The notes: generated by a model not told the origin, from the sequence alone. Counted from the stretch's first letter, positions 22,466 through 35,059 are shown. The stretch is DNA of 64,000 nucleotides from Fasciolopsis buskii (GCA_008360955.1 LUCM01010456.1:367643-431642), one strand, 5' to 3'. Numbers and translations are program-made.

Positions 22466-25400
22466 CTGGGACAGCCATAGAGCTTATGTCACCTTAATTC
22501 CTGTTCCCATCATCGGATTATGCAAGATAGTGTAACATCTAACCCCCTCCCCAACTGTCATAGTCGTGTTTTTATCCTCAACGGCATATGATCGTCTTCT
22601 TCGAGGAGAAGTGCTGTGCAAAAGGACCATCCTCGTTCAAATCATCCGCAGCAGTGAAGCAATCAGTCGGATTGACTGGTACACATGAAGGGAACTGAAA
22701 TTGGCCACGAGCAGTTACTCTTTAGACAACTGGGCCGTGCTGAGCTGAATTTGACTGTATCACGATGCCTAGCAATGCTTGGTATTGTATCGTGTTATTT
22801 TAGGTCACGTTGAATCCCATTAACCCCGTGTCTGAACCCAAAGCAATGTGTCCTGTCCGCGCAAATGTTGCATGCAATCAGCATTTTAATGCGGTTCAAC
22901 AATTTTATTAATTACATAAAGAAAATGACACCGGGACGAATTGGTTTTCTACTTCCGATCAGCAGTAGGGAAAAAAGCCTGAGTAAAAAAAATGTTAAGT
23001 CAATGAAAGGACAGTGGCATAACATTAACAGCCTAAAGTTCTCATTTCGTAAAGAAAAGCGAGTTTACAGTTGGATATTCTAATACATATACAGGAAGAA
23101 AAACACCTCGACAGTGGATGGCATTTCATTTATTTTCCTATCGACTGATGCAATGAGAAAAATGGTACACTGGATTAAGTCAGATTGATGCATAGACTGC
23201 AGTACTCAGACAATTGGAACAAACGCTGTGCGGTCCTGTCAGCCTGCAAATAACCCGAGATTAACGTTGTTTGTCATTAGCTCACTTTAAGTTGGTGGCC
23301 TACAATAGCAGACTAGCTGAAACTCCTTCCTGGTGGAGCGTAGGATTTGCCACTTTGATGCGGAATCCATTTTTCACGTGACAGTGTGTGATTCCACTTA
23401 CTCACTGGCACAGGTTTAACCGTATACTTTATTCATACTCCATATATGTAAGTTCAAGTAGCTCAACTCCCGGACAGTAGGAATATTAACTACATCCTAC
23501 GATATGGCATTTCCAACAAATTTTGCCTACTAACTTGTAAACTTTAAACACTGAGCCCTAAAATATCTACGGTCGCTTCAAAGTAAGTCCCACTGTGGCA
23601 AAAAGTCATTCCGTTATGCTATTCGCATTAGCAAGACGCGAAATCCGTGATGAATCTTTCAATAAAATTTGTGATAAAGAGTAAGCCGTTTGAGTGAATA
23701 ACACCAAGTTTCAACTAAATCCAAACGTAACATCCAAATTTAGATAAGAATTGGTAAAAATCACAAAATAAGGTTATCAGAACACTGGCGGTGTGCGAAA
23801 ATTTGGATCAGATATTCGCTCAAAGTCAACGCTGTCAGCCGAAAAAGACCACATGAACAGGATCTTAAAGAACCCATCGATTTTGATGTCGAATTCCGCA
23901 TTCTGCCCGGGCATTTGAAATTTGAGCCTTATTGCACCCCGATCACAATATCGACGTTATCACGTGACCTGACCGAGGTACGTGCGTGCAAGCGACGACT
24001 GCGTGCATGTCAGTTTTGCCTTGACTCAGAAGCACGCGCTTGTTGTGGCAAGCGCGGTACCTTTTTCCGCTGTAAACTAGTGAACTAGTGTTTCAGTTAC
24101 TCAGTCTTGTTTCGGTGCCTAATGTATTAAATACATGGATCTTTTATATTACTAATATGAAATGAAATTATATGATTCAAAGTCCTCCTCGCTCCGGTGT
24201 CTACGGCACTAGCTGCCACGTTTGTTGATTAAGGGCTTGTGAGTGAAAATGATAGTTGCAACTGAAAAGAAATCCCATTTTTCTTGTTTTATCACTCAGC
24301 CGTGCAATTTGCACGATACCACTGAAAAACTAGACTGCTTAGGTAGATAATACTGGGATTGATTTTTATTTGAACAACAACCTCTAATTTTCTGATTTTT
24401 GTTCTTCTCGGGTCCCGGATACTCAGTGATCTTTTTGTTCATCACATCCCTCTATCCCGCTGGTGTGACATCTGAATTATTAGACGTTTCAATGGGTGGC
24501 AATTTCATTTGAGATTCACACAGTGATTCGTCGGAAGTATTTCGCCTGTCATGCAAGAGTAAGTTTCCGAAAAAGAGATCAAGGTGCAAAAGAATGTTTT
24601 TGTTGTCAGTAGTAGGTTTCCCCTGGTGAGTTTCGTTCATCCATCCGTAAGCGAAACATACCATTGAAAACAAAAAGATCTTTTCATCCGTCTAAAAGGC
24701 AATGCTAGTTCATTTGCACTCTTCTTCCCTCAGAAGTATATGCTCTGTTTTTTCCAATACAAAGATAAATCTCCAAGCAAAGTCAATAAAACGCCACAGG
24801 ATTTCACATGATCCCAACAGCACCAATCCAATTAAGTAAAGGCCCAGCGACTCGGCATCTCTATTGGCCAATGAATCGTTGGAAATTTCAAAATTTTAAC
24901 GGATCGCCCCAAGCGTTCTTGTGCAATATTTTGTTACTCCGCCGTAGTCGATGCCAAGTTGCATCTTGACAATTACACCACTGTAAGACAGGCTGGCGAA
25001 ATTCTATCACGATCCGAGGGTTTTCCAACTTCTACATTCATCAGCTGCATCACTAGTGTGCAACGTGTCCTGCGATAAATTCTTGGCGGACCGTCGTATT
25101 TGACATCACATATTGGATGAACATACATCTCGCAATCCGCGTATTCCTTTCATCCACACACTTTTAGTTCAATCTTCTTCGTGTCTCAGCAAATGCCTAC
25201 AAATCATTTGTCATTCCTTGGCTTGTTAGACTTGTGAACAATTGGTCGCTAAGGGCGGAGGAAATTAAAAACATCTTTTTCCACGGCCGCAGTAACCAAT
25301 AATTTTATTGAAGTATTTTTTAACATTAGCAGAAAACATTTTTTTTAAAATAGATACCTGAAAATAATGTGCAATTGGCAAATTCGAGCTATGCTGAGGT

Positions 25401-25675
25401 AGGTGATTTGAAATGTATGAATCTCCACCTCGAATCAGATTTTTGATGCTTTTGGTTCATTAATTCAAAATCTCTCCCTCATCGACCATCAGACCCACTC
25501 AAACAGTTCCAATGGTGATGACTGTCTTGTATTTTGCAACTTCCCATTGATAAGGTTTTGGAGCGGGTCACGACTTGGAAACAAGCGATAGGAGAGGGAG
25601 TTAAGTATGCCACGTGGATGTCAAAATGGATGGAACAAAATTGTATATGGCTTGGAGATCCGGACTCCGGTGAAA

Positions 25676-25731
25676 TAATTATATACATATATGTGTATAT
25701 ATGTATATATGTATATATATATATATATATA
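25676..25731. repeat. TA/TATG microsatellite
   Basis: Imperfect tract of TATATG and TA units ending in about nine perfect TA units. It creates spurious YIYIYI frames on both strands. Confidence 0.9.
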
Positions 25732-26002
25732 GTGTGACCAACGGCGCTGCAGCAAAATAGGGCGGAGTTTCTTAGCAGTTGAAATTCGCTTTGCTGATGG
25801 TTCGCGTTTAACCACAGTTGTTTTGGGGTCAAAGCAGAGCTTCGTAATCAGTAGATCAAAGGTACAAGTCGTGTTGGTACAGCTGACATTTAGATGAAAA
25901 AAACTGAATTACCTTGTCCTTGCTATCCTAACGTGGTTTAAATTTCTTCATTTTTCCTTTGATCTCTACTGTGACCCGTCCAGTTTGATTTCAACATTCT
26001 TT

Positions 26003-26031
26003 TTCTGTCTGTCTGTCTGTCTGTCTTCCTG
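26003..26031. repeat. CTGT tetranucleotide microsatellite
   Basis: About six tandem CTGT units. The complementary ACAG family recurs at 48,245-48,310. Confidence 0.85.
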
Positions 26032-27032
26032 GCTATCTCTCTGTCTGGTATTCATCTACACTATGATGACCGCACGGTCTGATGCAGTGACGATTTGCTT
26101 TGTGGTTATCGGTTGTGGTGCCTACCAATGCCATAGCACGTTCGTTTTTGGCCACAGACATATGTAGTGGAATGTGCCTGATGCATAAAACAAGCAAACT
26201 AAGCACTGTCGCGTTTTGTAATTTTCGGTCTAAGTGTACCTTACTTCAGACGTGCAAGTCTGAGTTCAAATACCAAAGATGACTTTGAACAAAGTGTTCA
26301 GGACTTCACACATCTTGTTTCCCTGTCTTTGAGTTGAAATCTTGTCAATTACATCGGCTGTACAAGTCAATCGCTAATCGGTAACTTTTCATCAACTCTG
26401 GAAATGGAAACAGCATGGAAGGCAATTCAGTTACGATGTGTTGAGTAGAGCTAATATGTTTCCCAGTGGGGAATGCCTCAAACGAGGATAATTTCTTTTG
26501 TGTGTTATGGGAAGACGGATGGGCATTTTTCCTACATAAACAATAGTCTATTGATCAATTATTCCACAGTCACATAAGCACATCTAAAAAGCATAGGTTT
26601 GAAAGTTGTTAGCATCATTCTCAATAATGCTTGTTCATGAGATCTGTGCCAAGTCACTAGTGAAGCATGCAGTAGACCACAATAACGATTTTCACTTTGC
26701 AAATGTCAAAGTTGATCAATAAACCTTGAAATCTGAGCCTTCTGATCGTATTCATTTCATATAAACGACGCAGTTCTTACGACGCTTGGCGAGCCTAGTT
26801 CAAACATACTATCTCACTCGAATCGTCTCCTCCTGTGGGCTGAATTGACGAAGTACGTGTCCTCATCAATCATCAGTTCTGAGTGTAACCTACGCTACTC
26901 CCGTGCACCTGAGCATCGAAACCCATTCCCCTTCTATATTTCAGGTCACCGGTTTGCCCGTTTTGTGACTAATTGTGACATTAAGAAACCCCTATTTTGC
27001 TTAACTTTTACTACATTTTCTCATTAAAACAG

Positions 27033-27095
27033 AACTGTCTGCACATTCCCCATCGGACTGTCGATGGGCTTCTTGTCGAAAAGCATTCCCTTGAC
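27033..27095 (+). CDS. Candidate 63-nt internal exon, unidentified protein
   Basis: A pyrimidine-rich acceptor region ends in AG at 27,031-27,032, and a consensus-like donor GTGAGC starts at 27,096. The enclosed 63 nt, an exact multiple of three, encodes NCLHIPHRTVDGLLVEKHS plus two residues. Small symmetric exons are known in trematodes, but this is a single isolated candidate, and an alternative acceptor at 26,943-26,944 is as good. No product can be named. Confidence 0.22.
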
Positions 27096-28499
27096 GTGAG
27101 CAAAATTAACTTCGAATTAAAAAATAAAATATTTGGTTTTACTTTTCTCATCTTTAACCGATCCATACAAAACAGCTTGAACCAATATGAAAAACTGGAT
27201 ATGCTATTTGTCGGGTGTCACGTACTGTATTATAATGTGTTGCATTATATGGATATTTGCGTACCGTAAGTAATGTCACATTTCAGTCAAAAATGTGACG
27301 GTAAAAATAAAATAGAAAAAAGTAAATAAACAAAATAAAAGTGCACTCATCAGCTCGTGAAAAATGTAAAAATTTACCGGGAAATAATCATAGCATATTA
27401 TGATATGTTGCTCAGGAATTCGCCTGAAACCCGGCCACGGTTTGTCAAAATTCGTGCTAAATATGGACCACTGGAGTTCTTATAGATATTTATTCTAGAT
27501 GGTATGGAGCGAAAAGCAGATCGTGTAGAAATATGAGAGCAACATTTTGAAAGATCGTTGTGCAGAGGATGCGTGGGTTCAGAAAGAATTTTGTGAGCAA
27601 ATTTCTCTCACGCTGATAAGTTTTGATCATATGGGTTAAGGGACAATTCAGTTAGTGGTATGAAGGACACACGGCTAGTAATTGGTAGCACCCGGCGAAC
27701 AATTTTAAAGTCATTATTAAGTAAACTTGGAAAAATAACAGGAGAACAGTAAGGAAGGATTGGAATACCCCAGACAAACGACGACTGTCAAGCTCGGACA
27801 TAGGAACAAGAACTATAACATCTCCCACGCCGTCCCCATCAGACTTGAACGATGTTTGAATGACATCGGTAGTTAGGTAAAGCAAGACGCCGAACAGCAT
27901 CTATCAAAAATTGATTCTTCAAGCAATGCAGTCACTGTGTTGTTACAGTGTGCAAAAAGTGGCTTAAAAAGCCCGAATTACAAATCGCACGGCCCGGTTA
28001 AAATGTACCAGACAAAGACCTCTGGTTAGCCAATCAGCAAATGGTATTGAGACGGTATAACGAAATCATGTCTGATATATCCTTCCTGTCTTGCAAGCAT
28101 CGTCTATTTGACTTTTGGTTGGCAGATTTGTCTACTTCACTTCCGAGATTGCGAATGTTTTTCGTCAGTCGATACTCATATTTCCTCGTCGTCTCCTATC
28201 TTGTAGTTTCGTTGTGGCATTTATCGCATCCAACTTCATCACTGCAATATTCCTCTGATTTTCTCAAGTGAAACCTGTTCCCACTCATCAAGCACCTGCC
28301 GTCTGTGCCACATATCATTTTTTTTTGACCGCTACTGACATCATCTCTCCTTTTTGCCCAGGATTTTCCCATCTATTCCCAGACTCAGTCACCCGACATA
28401 AGTGGCCACCGGTACTCAGCACTCCTTAAGTTTCTTCGTTTTTTCATTTAATTTATAAAGAGGGCATAGCATCCAAATACAATGATCCAATACACACAG

Positions 28500-29120
28500 G
28501 GAAGTTAATTCACTTTAGACCTCTAAACGGGCATCTCGACAGGACTATTCCCGTTCAAGAAAGACCGTGAATGGATCACCATGCATGACAATGCTTTCCT
28601 TAAGTACAGTTTTTTTTCGTTTAACAGCGCTGTCTACTTTGCCGTTGGAGTGGCTGTGGTAAAGTCTGCGAGCCTAGTTTCTGAGACTTGTTAGAATTCC
28701 GCGGTAAGAAACTACTGATCGCCATCCAAAATTACTTGAATCGGAGTTCTATTTTACACGACGTTGGCTAGAAATTTGTTAATTAAATCTAAGGTCGATT
28801 CCATTCTCGGCAGATTGAGATCGAAGAAGTATCCACTTGCACCAGGTATTTGTCGCTCGCCTGGTAAAATATATTGAATGCTACAATTTGCCAAGGCCAA
28901 TCCGGTATTGGTCTTGTCTACGTCGGTTTTCTTGCCCGTTTCTGATCGAATTGGTTGCATATCCTATAGTTGATCGCCATCTGTTCAATTAGTCCTACCA
29001 TATTGGGGTGATACAATCATTAATACAGCCGTTTGGACGATGTGATGAAACCAAATCCTCTTTTGGAATCGCCCGTGAGACCACCATACACTCACCCCAA
29101 AAAAGCAGTTCAGCCGCTGT
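28500..29120 (-). pseudogene. Ty3/gypsy integrase remnant
   Basis: The minus strand reads LLFWGECMVVSRAIPK near 29,050-29,105 and a HRPN..INDCIT block corresponding to the HHCC zinc domain (29,010-29,050). Then come an AFNIF-like first catalytic block, DKYLVQVD near 28,855-28,880, and YHSHSNGKVDSAVK at about 28,620-28,662, followed by a KKTVLKESIV tail. In functional integrases the core triad is D, D, E. Here the first D appears as N (AFNIF) and the E of NGKxE appears as D (NGKVD), so the enzyme could not join DNA ends. The ORF at 28,754-28,960 is one frame segment of this domain. Confidence 0.8.
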
Positions 29121-29309
29121 CGTTAGCCGGTCACGAAACTCAAAATGAGGTGAAATTTCAGCTGATAGAGCTCATTTGTCCGTTGGCCATTGCTGAACGA
29201 TAACCGGCTTCCGTGATTGCAGGCCTCTGTCTTCAGTCCCGGCATTCCATATGTGCAATAATTTGGATTCTGCTGCTGCCACATCAATACGCACCGTCTC
29301 GTTTGGATC

Positions 29310-29695
29310 CTAGTTCTCGGAACACGGGAGTGTCGCGCGTGACAGCATTCTGGCTGCAAACATTTGTTTGCCCTATTCCCAGTGCATCTCGTGATGGTAA
29401 ATTTACATACGCGCTAGCGCAGACTGCAATCTCGCCGATGGCCGATTTACTGGCCTATCAAAGATCACGATTAGTGGTCCGTGTTTTGAGTTTGTGCATG
29501 TAAATCAGCCACAAGTATAAACTTTGAAATTTTTTGGAGGATATACACAACTGCAAATAACTCCTTTTAGACTTGTGCATATTCCCGCCCAGAGACAGTC
29601 AGTGTTCACCAGCGGCAATCAAACGGGTGGCCATTCTGTAACAGAACAGCTTCCAATCCGTTCGGACTGCTGTTGCACTGTATACATGACAGTAA
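29310..29695 (-). pseudogene. Ty3/gypsy RNase H and connection remnant
   Basis: On the minus strand the RNase H start reads as NSSPNGLEAVLLQNGHP (about 29,625-29,680; the family usually has DAS in place of NSS, so the first catalytic Asp is lost). This is followed by a YAQV.KELFAVV block near 29,560-29,600, a FDRPVNRPSARLQSAL block near 29,410-29,455 and MFAARMLSRATLP near 29,320-29,360. This matches the RNase H plus tether preceding the integrase in gypsy Pol. Two or more frame changes and stops are present. Confidence 0.82.
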
Positions 29696-29859
29696 CAATG
29701 GATTATAAAATGCGCAAAAGTAAGTCTTTATGGTGGGCTGTTTCGTGAGGTCGAAGGCTGATCACTGCCCCTCGTTCAAATTCGCATCTTTCAGCTTGTT
29801 AGTCAACAGACTGGTCTTTTTTGTTACCCGAACCCGGATAGGAATTTGCTGAGTTAGTT

Positions 29860-30640
29860 GATCATTCCATTGTAAAATCACACAATCTTTTATCGATCGT
29901 TGACTGCAAAACTACGATAACGCATACCTTTTCCCAATCTGGTCTGACAGCAGCGTCGTTGACCGCATGATCATGGAAATCTGGCCGTTGTTTTAAAGAA
30001 CATAAACTTGCTTCGTCTTGGTTTAATTTCATCCTGAATGCATTTTTGCAGGAAAAAGTCGAACCTTTCGTTGTCCTTTCCAATGTCCTTACCAAAACAT
30101 AAGAAGGATGACATTTGCCACCCAAGGTATTCCAGGCAAATCGTCCACTGTTGACAGAATCCTCTTCTGAAAAATCGAATCGGATACTTTCAGGCTAAAC
30201 AGTAGTCGTGTCCAGCGGTAACCAAAACGAGGTGCGCCAAATACGGCCAAAGAAGTTGGAGCTTCAACCAGCTCTCAGTGCCAAAACTGGGACGCCAGGC
30301 GAACTTTCACGAAATATCGCGTATTCGGCAATTCCGGTGAAATACTGTCAAAAATGGGAGATCGAAAATGCTTTCCTTTGGGTGTTTCGTTTAGTATTCT
30401 TGAACCGACGCAGCTATGTGTATCTCCGAATTTTTCGTCACTCTCACCATTTGACTGGTCCAGTTTGTCAATTCTTCGAGCCTTGCCAGGACTTTCTTGT
30501 CTATCAGAATTTCCAACTCTTGTTCAAATGGTTGTTTAACTAGGCATGGGACACTCCTTGTCGATAGTGTCATGGACTGAACGGTCTCGTTAAGGTTTAG
30601 TGTAATCACTTCAGAACAAGATCCTTGGTTCCCATCGAAA
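29860..30640 (-). pseudogene. Ty3/gypsy reverse transcriptase remnant
   Basis: The minus strand gives the entry block RSVPCLVKQPFEQELEIL with TNWTSQMV (about 30,430-30,580). It continues with YFVKVRLASQFWH near 30,275-30,315, FGYRWTRLLFSLKVSDSIFQ near 30,160-30,220, and the active-site strand as IPWVANVILL at 30,095-30,127. VRPDWEKV near 29,930 is the block after the palm. The catalytic ADD triplet of the palm reads A-N-V, removing both metal-binding aspartates. Stops and frame changes confirm decay. Confidence 0.85.
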
Positions 30641-30860
30641 AACGGAGGTGTACTTTTCCAAGTAATACTCCGCATTATGACAAACATACTGAGCATAGTA
30701 GACCGAAGTCAAATCCAAGCCGTCCACAAACTCACAACCGAGAATGGGGACATAGCCCTGGAAGCCCACAACGACGGTTAGGACAGAGAACTGACCGTCT
30801 GTGTGACAGGTATCTTTCCTTTTGGATTTACCTAGGCAACATTCCACAAACAACGAGGCT
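30640..30860 (-). pseudogene. Ty3/gypsy protease-to-RT linker remnant
   Basis: The minus-strand ORF at 30,611-30,853 carries VPILGCEFVDGLDL, the counterpart of the conserved LLGRDWL-type block at the end of retroviral-type aspartic proteases, then LEKYTSVF leading to RT. The catalytic DTG lies upstream in a part too eroded to point to with confidence. Confidence 0.65.
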
Positions 30861-31129
30861 CGTATCTTGTTCTACGTCGCGATGTTCGGTACCGCTATCA
30901 CACGCACAATTTTTATGGATGCCTCGAGATCGAGGCGGGAATTCGATTTCGGCTGCTTTCACCAACGTTTCGGGAAAGCATATTTTCGTTTCGCCGGAAT
31001 GTGCCACTCCACTTACACGATGGCAATCTGATAAGTTTAGATTTGTGATCATCTCTGTTCAGGAGAAATATTTTTAAGCAAAATTAGTGCACTCTTGCAG
31101 CTAACCTGCTTTTCCCAAACAAGAAAATG

Positions 31130-31400
31130 TCCTCTTCCTTGGGGTATCTAGCTTTCCACAAAATTGACTCATCGTCTTCCATTGCAGGCATTTCTCAAAT
31201 TCTGCGTTACTGATGGGTCCTAGGTTTGTATGAGTCTTTCGGCTGCTTTCTGTACTGTCAAGATGTCATGTTTGGAATTTTTTCTTAGCCTTTTCACCAT
31301 GGCGGAGTCGAGTAAATGTGACACAATTTGGTCATGCACAAGGTTGTCCTTCAGGTAACAAAAAAATTACAACATCATACAAGGAGTCTCAGAGACGGCA
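31130..31400 (-). pseudogene. Probable gag tail of the Ty3/gypsy relic
   Basis: The minus strand reads LVHDQIVSHLLDSAMVKRL near 31,295-31,350 and a KAAERLIQT helix near 31,230, like the end of a gypsy capsid, followed by a Cys-containing eroded stretch near 31,110-31,190 where the zinc knuckle would lie. It is collinear with, and upstream of, the protease remnant. Confidence 0.5.
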
Positions 31401-31409
31401 AAAAGTGAA

Positions 31410-33620
31410 TCGAATGGTCGGTCAGATAACTGGATTCGGTGATTAAAAATAAAGTGCTCATGCAACTCACTGCTCTCGCCAGGATAGTACGACTCCATTT
31501 GCAGCACGACCGTCGCCCAGTCACTCATATGTTCTCATTAGCTTCAAGCGGAAAACCATTAATGACGTGTCTGAATTCTCCATGTAACCTAGAGCAGCCT
31601 ACAAAGAACAAATGTTGTTCTGGACCAACAGATGATCGAATGGACGATCCATTTACTTTTTCTTACGAACTTAACTAGGGACTACTGCAGCGATTAAAGT
31701 AAAAACGAACAATATTTGGGTCGGTCCAGTTGACCAATACTTTGCTCGAACTCCATCGCCCGGGTCTTTCCAGGAGTGTATATGATTGGTCCGGCTATTC
31801 TGTCTGCGATGATCCAGATATCGTTCATTTCAATTCTGCTTGCAAAAACGTTAACTTTCCATTTGAGTACTCTGGTTTTAGTTGATATCTTACAGAATCA
31901 AATATTTAATGGAGAATGCAAAATCATAAGAACAGAATTCATGCGATCTGCAGAGAAGCAGAAATATTTCGACTGCTTGAAATTGCCTGGGTATCCAACC
32001 CTAACTTCAGGGGATCACGCCCACCCGAAACCGGTGAATTCGGCGTGCTGATAAGTATAATTAAAGTATATCTAGCTTCTGAAATGACCATTCTTCCGAT
32101 AGGGGATTTCCATATCGCAATTTCCTCAGGAGAACTCAAAATGCCCCCCCTGTTACTGGGACAAACCAAATTAAACGGTTAAATTTTCTAACCTTGGAGT
32201 CGTTTGGCTCTAGGCCGGAACGTCACCTCGTATTCTCTTCGCTAGGTTCTCCTGCTGCCAGACATAAATTGTGGTGGTTCTCATATTTTCTCTCTTTCTA
32301 CCTATCGCAAACAGACTGAAATACAAGTGCTCACACAGGCTGCGCAATTTGATTTCGCCTAACTGAACAGTTACTCTACTAGCACCACCCGTCCGATCGA
32401 CTTAGAAATCATAGAAGATTGCGCGGACTCATTTCTTTTCCGATCAAAAGCTTGGAAACTTTGCCAAGGAAGAAAACTGTGACTTCCCCCCTCCCTTAAT
32501 CACACATCAGAATCAAGAAATGAAGAATAATGTGTGAATAGCATGTTAACAGAGCAAACAAAATTAAATTAGATCAGGTCATTCTTCAAAATTTTCTTGA
32601 AATGCCAACGGTAGATTAGACTGACAAACTATTTACCGATGAATATCATGCCAAAGAATGACAACTTCATACCTTGATTCTTCTCGGAGGCCATATAATT
32701 GAACCGAACAGGTGACCTGTGGCATACCACAATCGGATCAAAAAACACGTGAGAGTTCCTAAGAATTCGTAAATCAGATGATTATTTTAATCAAGTCTCG
32801 TGTCAGGATCGTGGTTGAACGGGGTTGTAAACCGTAGACGTTCGCTTTTTCTTCCAATTTATACTTATTCACTGTTCACACGGAACTAAGCATGAAACAT
32901 GGATAGATCATTTAACTACCGGATTTTCCAATTGATTTGTCCATTATCAATGGATAGTCGATTACAAGTTTTTAACATTGGTTGTATTCTACAAACGCGC
33001 GCGAGTAATGATAAACATTTACCAAGGTAAATTTGTCACGAGATCAGTATTCGCCAAGAAAAGCCCAATGACGTGTGTTACAAGGTAGGATAGTAATAAC
33101 ATTCGATTTGAATTCGCTCGAAGGTAGAGTTACGGTTGTTTGATTTGATCCAATGTGAGACACACACTCAAAAGGGTCAAAGTACAAGAGATCAACAAGG
33201 ATCTAATAATGTGGTTGAACAGGGCTTGTCAGCCGAGGAGAATAGCCCTAGCTAATTCCAAAATTGTGTGAAATCGAGTGAAATGTTGATATTATTCTTT
33301 CTCTCATGCCCAAAATACTAAAACATCTCGTCCGAAGATAGGCGCACATGACATTGGGGAGGAATAAAATGAATGAATTGTCGTGCAAATGGCAGCTTTT
33401 ATTTGGATAACCTTGTGAGCCTATAAACTTGAGTTCCGCGCAAAATCGTCCGCTTGGCCTTATTGGAAAGGGAAAACGGACCGAGAAATGATTGAAAAAC
33501 AACAATCTGCGATCATGAAAACCTAAACGACTCCATACTAATCACCAAGATAGGAATGCGCTTCAATCCGTACACAGTTTTTCGGCTTTCTCATACAAGC
33601 TAGATGAGGAATAACAATGT
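31410..33620. other. Mostly non-coding; possible further gag erosion
   Basis: Open frames on both strands at 31,776-32,182 could be further gag remnants of the gypsy relic, but no motif is clear. The remainder has nothing supportable. Confidence 0.4.
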
Positions 33621-33627
33621 TTTCTAA

Positions 33628-34068
33628 AAAATAAAACTTATTGCGCCAGAAGATAAAACGGAAATCAGAACGAGTTCTCTTATGAGATTGGCAGAAGGGC
33701 ATGCAGGAGTCCAGTGGACGGATGTTGCCCCGGTTTATTGTATCGACAGACTCAGTGATTTTCGTTGGACAGGAAAATCAATTCCGCAAGAAGAACAAAA
33801 GAAAATTTGCCGATGGGCATGGAACCAGGATAAACAAATTTTAATTCTTGTTTTAAAAAACAAACGAAAAAGACTACGACGAGAGACAGCCATGCAGGAG
33901 GAACAGGAGAACACATTGTTGAACATATTTGAAAATGATCAGATTCGCGGAGTCTGGGACTGTATGAGGTTGCGAATTCGAGATGGTAAAAACGGTAGTT
34001 TACCACCATACAATGGAATGTACGAAAACCTACCAAGATTGTTGTCCCTAAACGGCAACTCTAAATAG
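33628..34068 (+). CDS. Orphan ORF, unidentified (possible single-exon ORF or relic)
   Basis: A plus-strand frame is open from 33,628 to a TAG after 34,065, with the first ATG at 33,682 giving 128 residues. It has a Trp-rich start (FRWTG, ICRWAWNQ), a strongly basic segment KNKRKRLRRE followed by acidic TAMQEEQENTLLN that could form a helix, and an Arg-rich RLRIRDGKNG. It is one of the longest frames here not explained by repeats or known elements. The antisense frame 33,752-34,036 is also open, so a low-stop composition may contribute. There is no recognised domain, promoter or poly(A) signal at a convincing distance. Confidence 0.3.
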   Translation, partial: KIKLIAPEDKTEIRTSSLMRLAEGHAGVQWTDVAPVYCIDRLSDFRWTGKSIPQEEQKKICRWAWNQDKQILILVLKNKRKRLRRETAMQEEQENTLLNIFENDQIRGVWDCMRLRIRDGKNGSLPPYNGMYENLPRLLSLNGNSK

Positions 34069-34079
34069 CAAGGTGCCAT

Positions 34080-35050
34080 AAACATTTAGACTGATCGAAG
34101 AAAATGGTGACTGAGAATGGGTTGAGATTCTGCCGGAGCACGATTTCCATTCGGGACCTGATTTAGTGCAGATTTCAATATTCAATAAGTTTTCGTGAAA
34201 TTGCTGAAATCAGCATCGCCGCAGATCACACAAGGCGGAATCACCTGGGCACTTTAGGACCTGATCCAGTGAAAGGCCGGTAAGATCACCAATGTAGGCA
34301 GAAAATAACTATGGGGAATACATCACCTTGAAGTACTTCGAAGCTGTTGACCACGTGCCAGGAAAATGTCTTACTTATTGCCGTGCGTTGCACTCTTTCA
34401 ATAAAGTAATCTGCTAGGCTTATAATAAAATGTGATCATACAAATGATTCTGCTTCCCACAGTAACTGAGATCTGGGAAATGTGCTGAAAGCAAGGGACT
34501 GATTTCACTCTCCTTTGGCTGCTTGCTGACTAGGCGAATAAGTGGACCAACTCGTTTTAAGATAGGACTGTTAGGTTTGTAAGCAAACGGGTATGTTGTT
34601 GGAATCAGCTAATTGTGATCACAACCGTGTGCGGACAGCCTTTTCAATATTTTCTAGCCCAATGGGTCACCTGATGAGAAGGGTTCATGAAGCCCGCTCA
34701 AGTGTCGACCTTCGAAATAGAAACAGTGATGACCGCTTGCCAAGAACCGAGGATGACAGCAGTTGAGAGACTGGTTCACGAGGATCATCATCAAAAAGAA
34801 CATAGAGCCGCTCCCATATGTCGGTAATACAAGAGAAAGACCATCTGAGCCAGCAACGGACGCTTTTTGAAGCTGAAATCAGACAGTAATAAGAATTTTT
34901 AGGGTGTGTTCGAATAGACAAGAAAGAAATTTGTCTGGTGGTCGAGTGTGACATTCCATTCATCACCGTGAAACTGAGAACCGATACGTTCAGCTTTTGG
35001 TCATGATGAAGTTTAGGCCCTTCCACAGAAACCTCGCGCTATCTTTTCCG
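34080..35050. other. Non-coding or eroded LINE sequence
   Basis: Downstream on the minus strand of the CR1/jockey-like endonuclease piece one expects RT. The minus frame at 34,685-35,026 may be part of it, but no RT motif is convincing. Confidence 0.35.
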
Positions 35051-35059
35051 ATGCCTTGT

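Larger units (their letters stand above)
21550..28490. other. Long largely non-coding stretch
   Basis: Apart from two weak exon candidates (22,235-22,465 minus and 27,033-27,095 plus) nothing is supported. A GC-rich island lies at about 23,940-24,060, followed by a direct repeat of AACTAGTG near 24,075-24,090. A TA/TATG-type microsatellite is at 25,676-25,731 and a CTGT run near 26,003-26,031. Confidence 0.45.
28500..31400 (-). mobile_element. Ty3/gypsy LTR-retrotransposon internal region, decayed
   Basis: Minus-strand translation from about 31,400 down to 28,500 passes through a gag tail, a protease-like segment, reverse transcriptase, RNase H and integrase. That order, with integrase after RNase H, is diagnostic of Ty3/gypsy rather than Ty1/copia. 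Stops and frame changes interrupt every domain and the active-site residues are replaced. No long terminal repeats could be recognised by eye on either side; gag may extend to about 32.2 kb. It is the most complete element in the window, with no host gene seen inside it. The family reading looks like the class sometimes annotated as K02A2.6-like Pol; the subgroup is uncertain. Confidence 0.88.

Noticed and set aside
30625..31077. 150-residue plus-strand ORF
   Set aside because: It is the antisense shadow of the gypsy protease/RT region on the minus strand.
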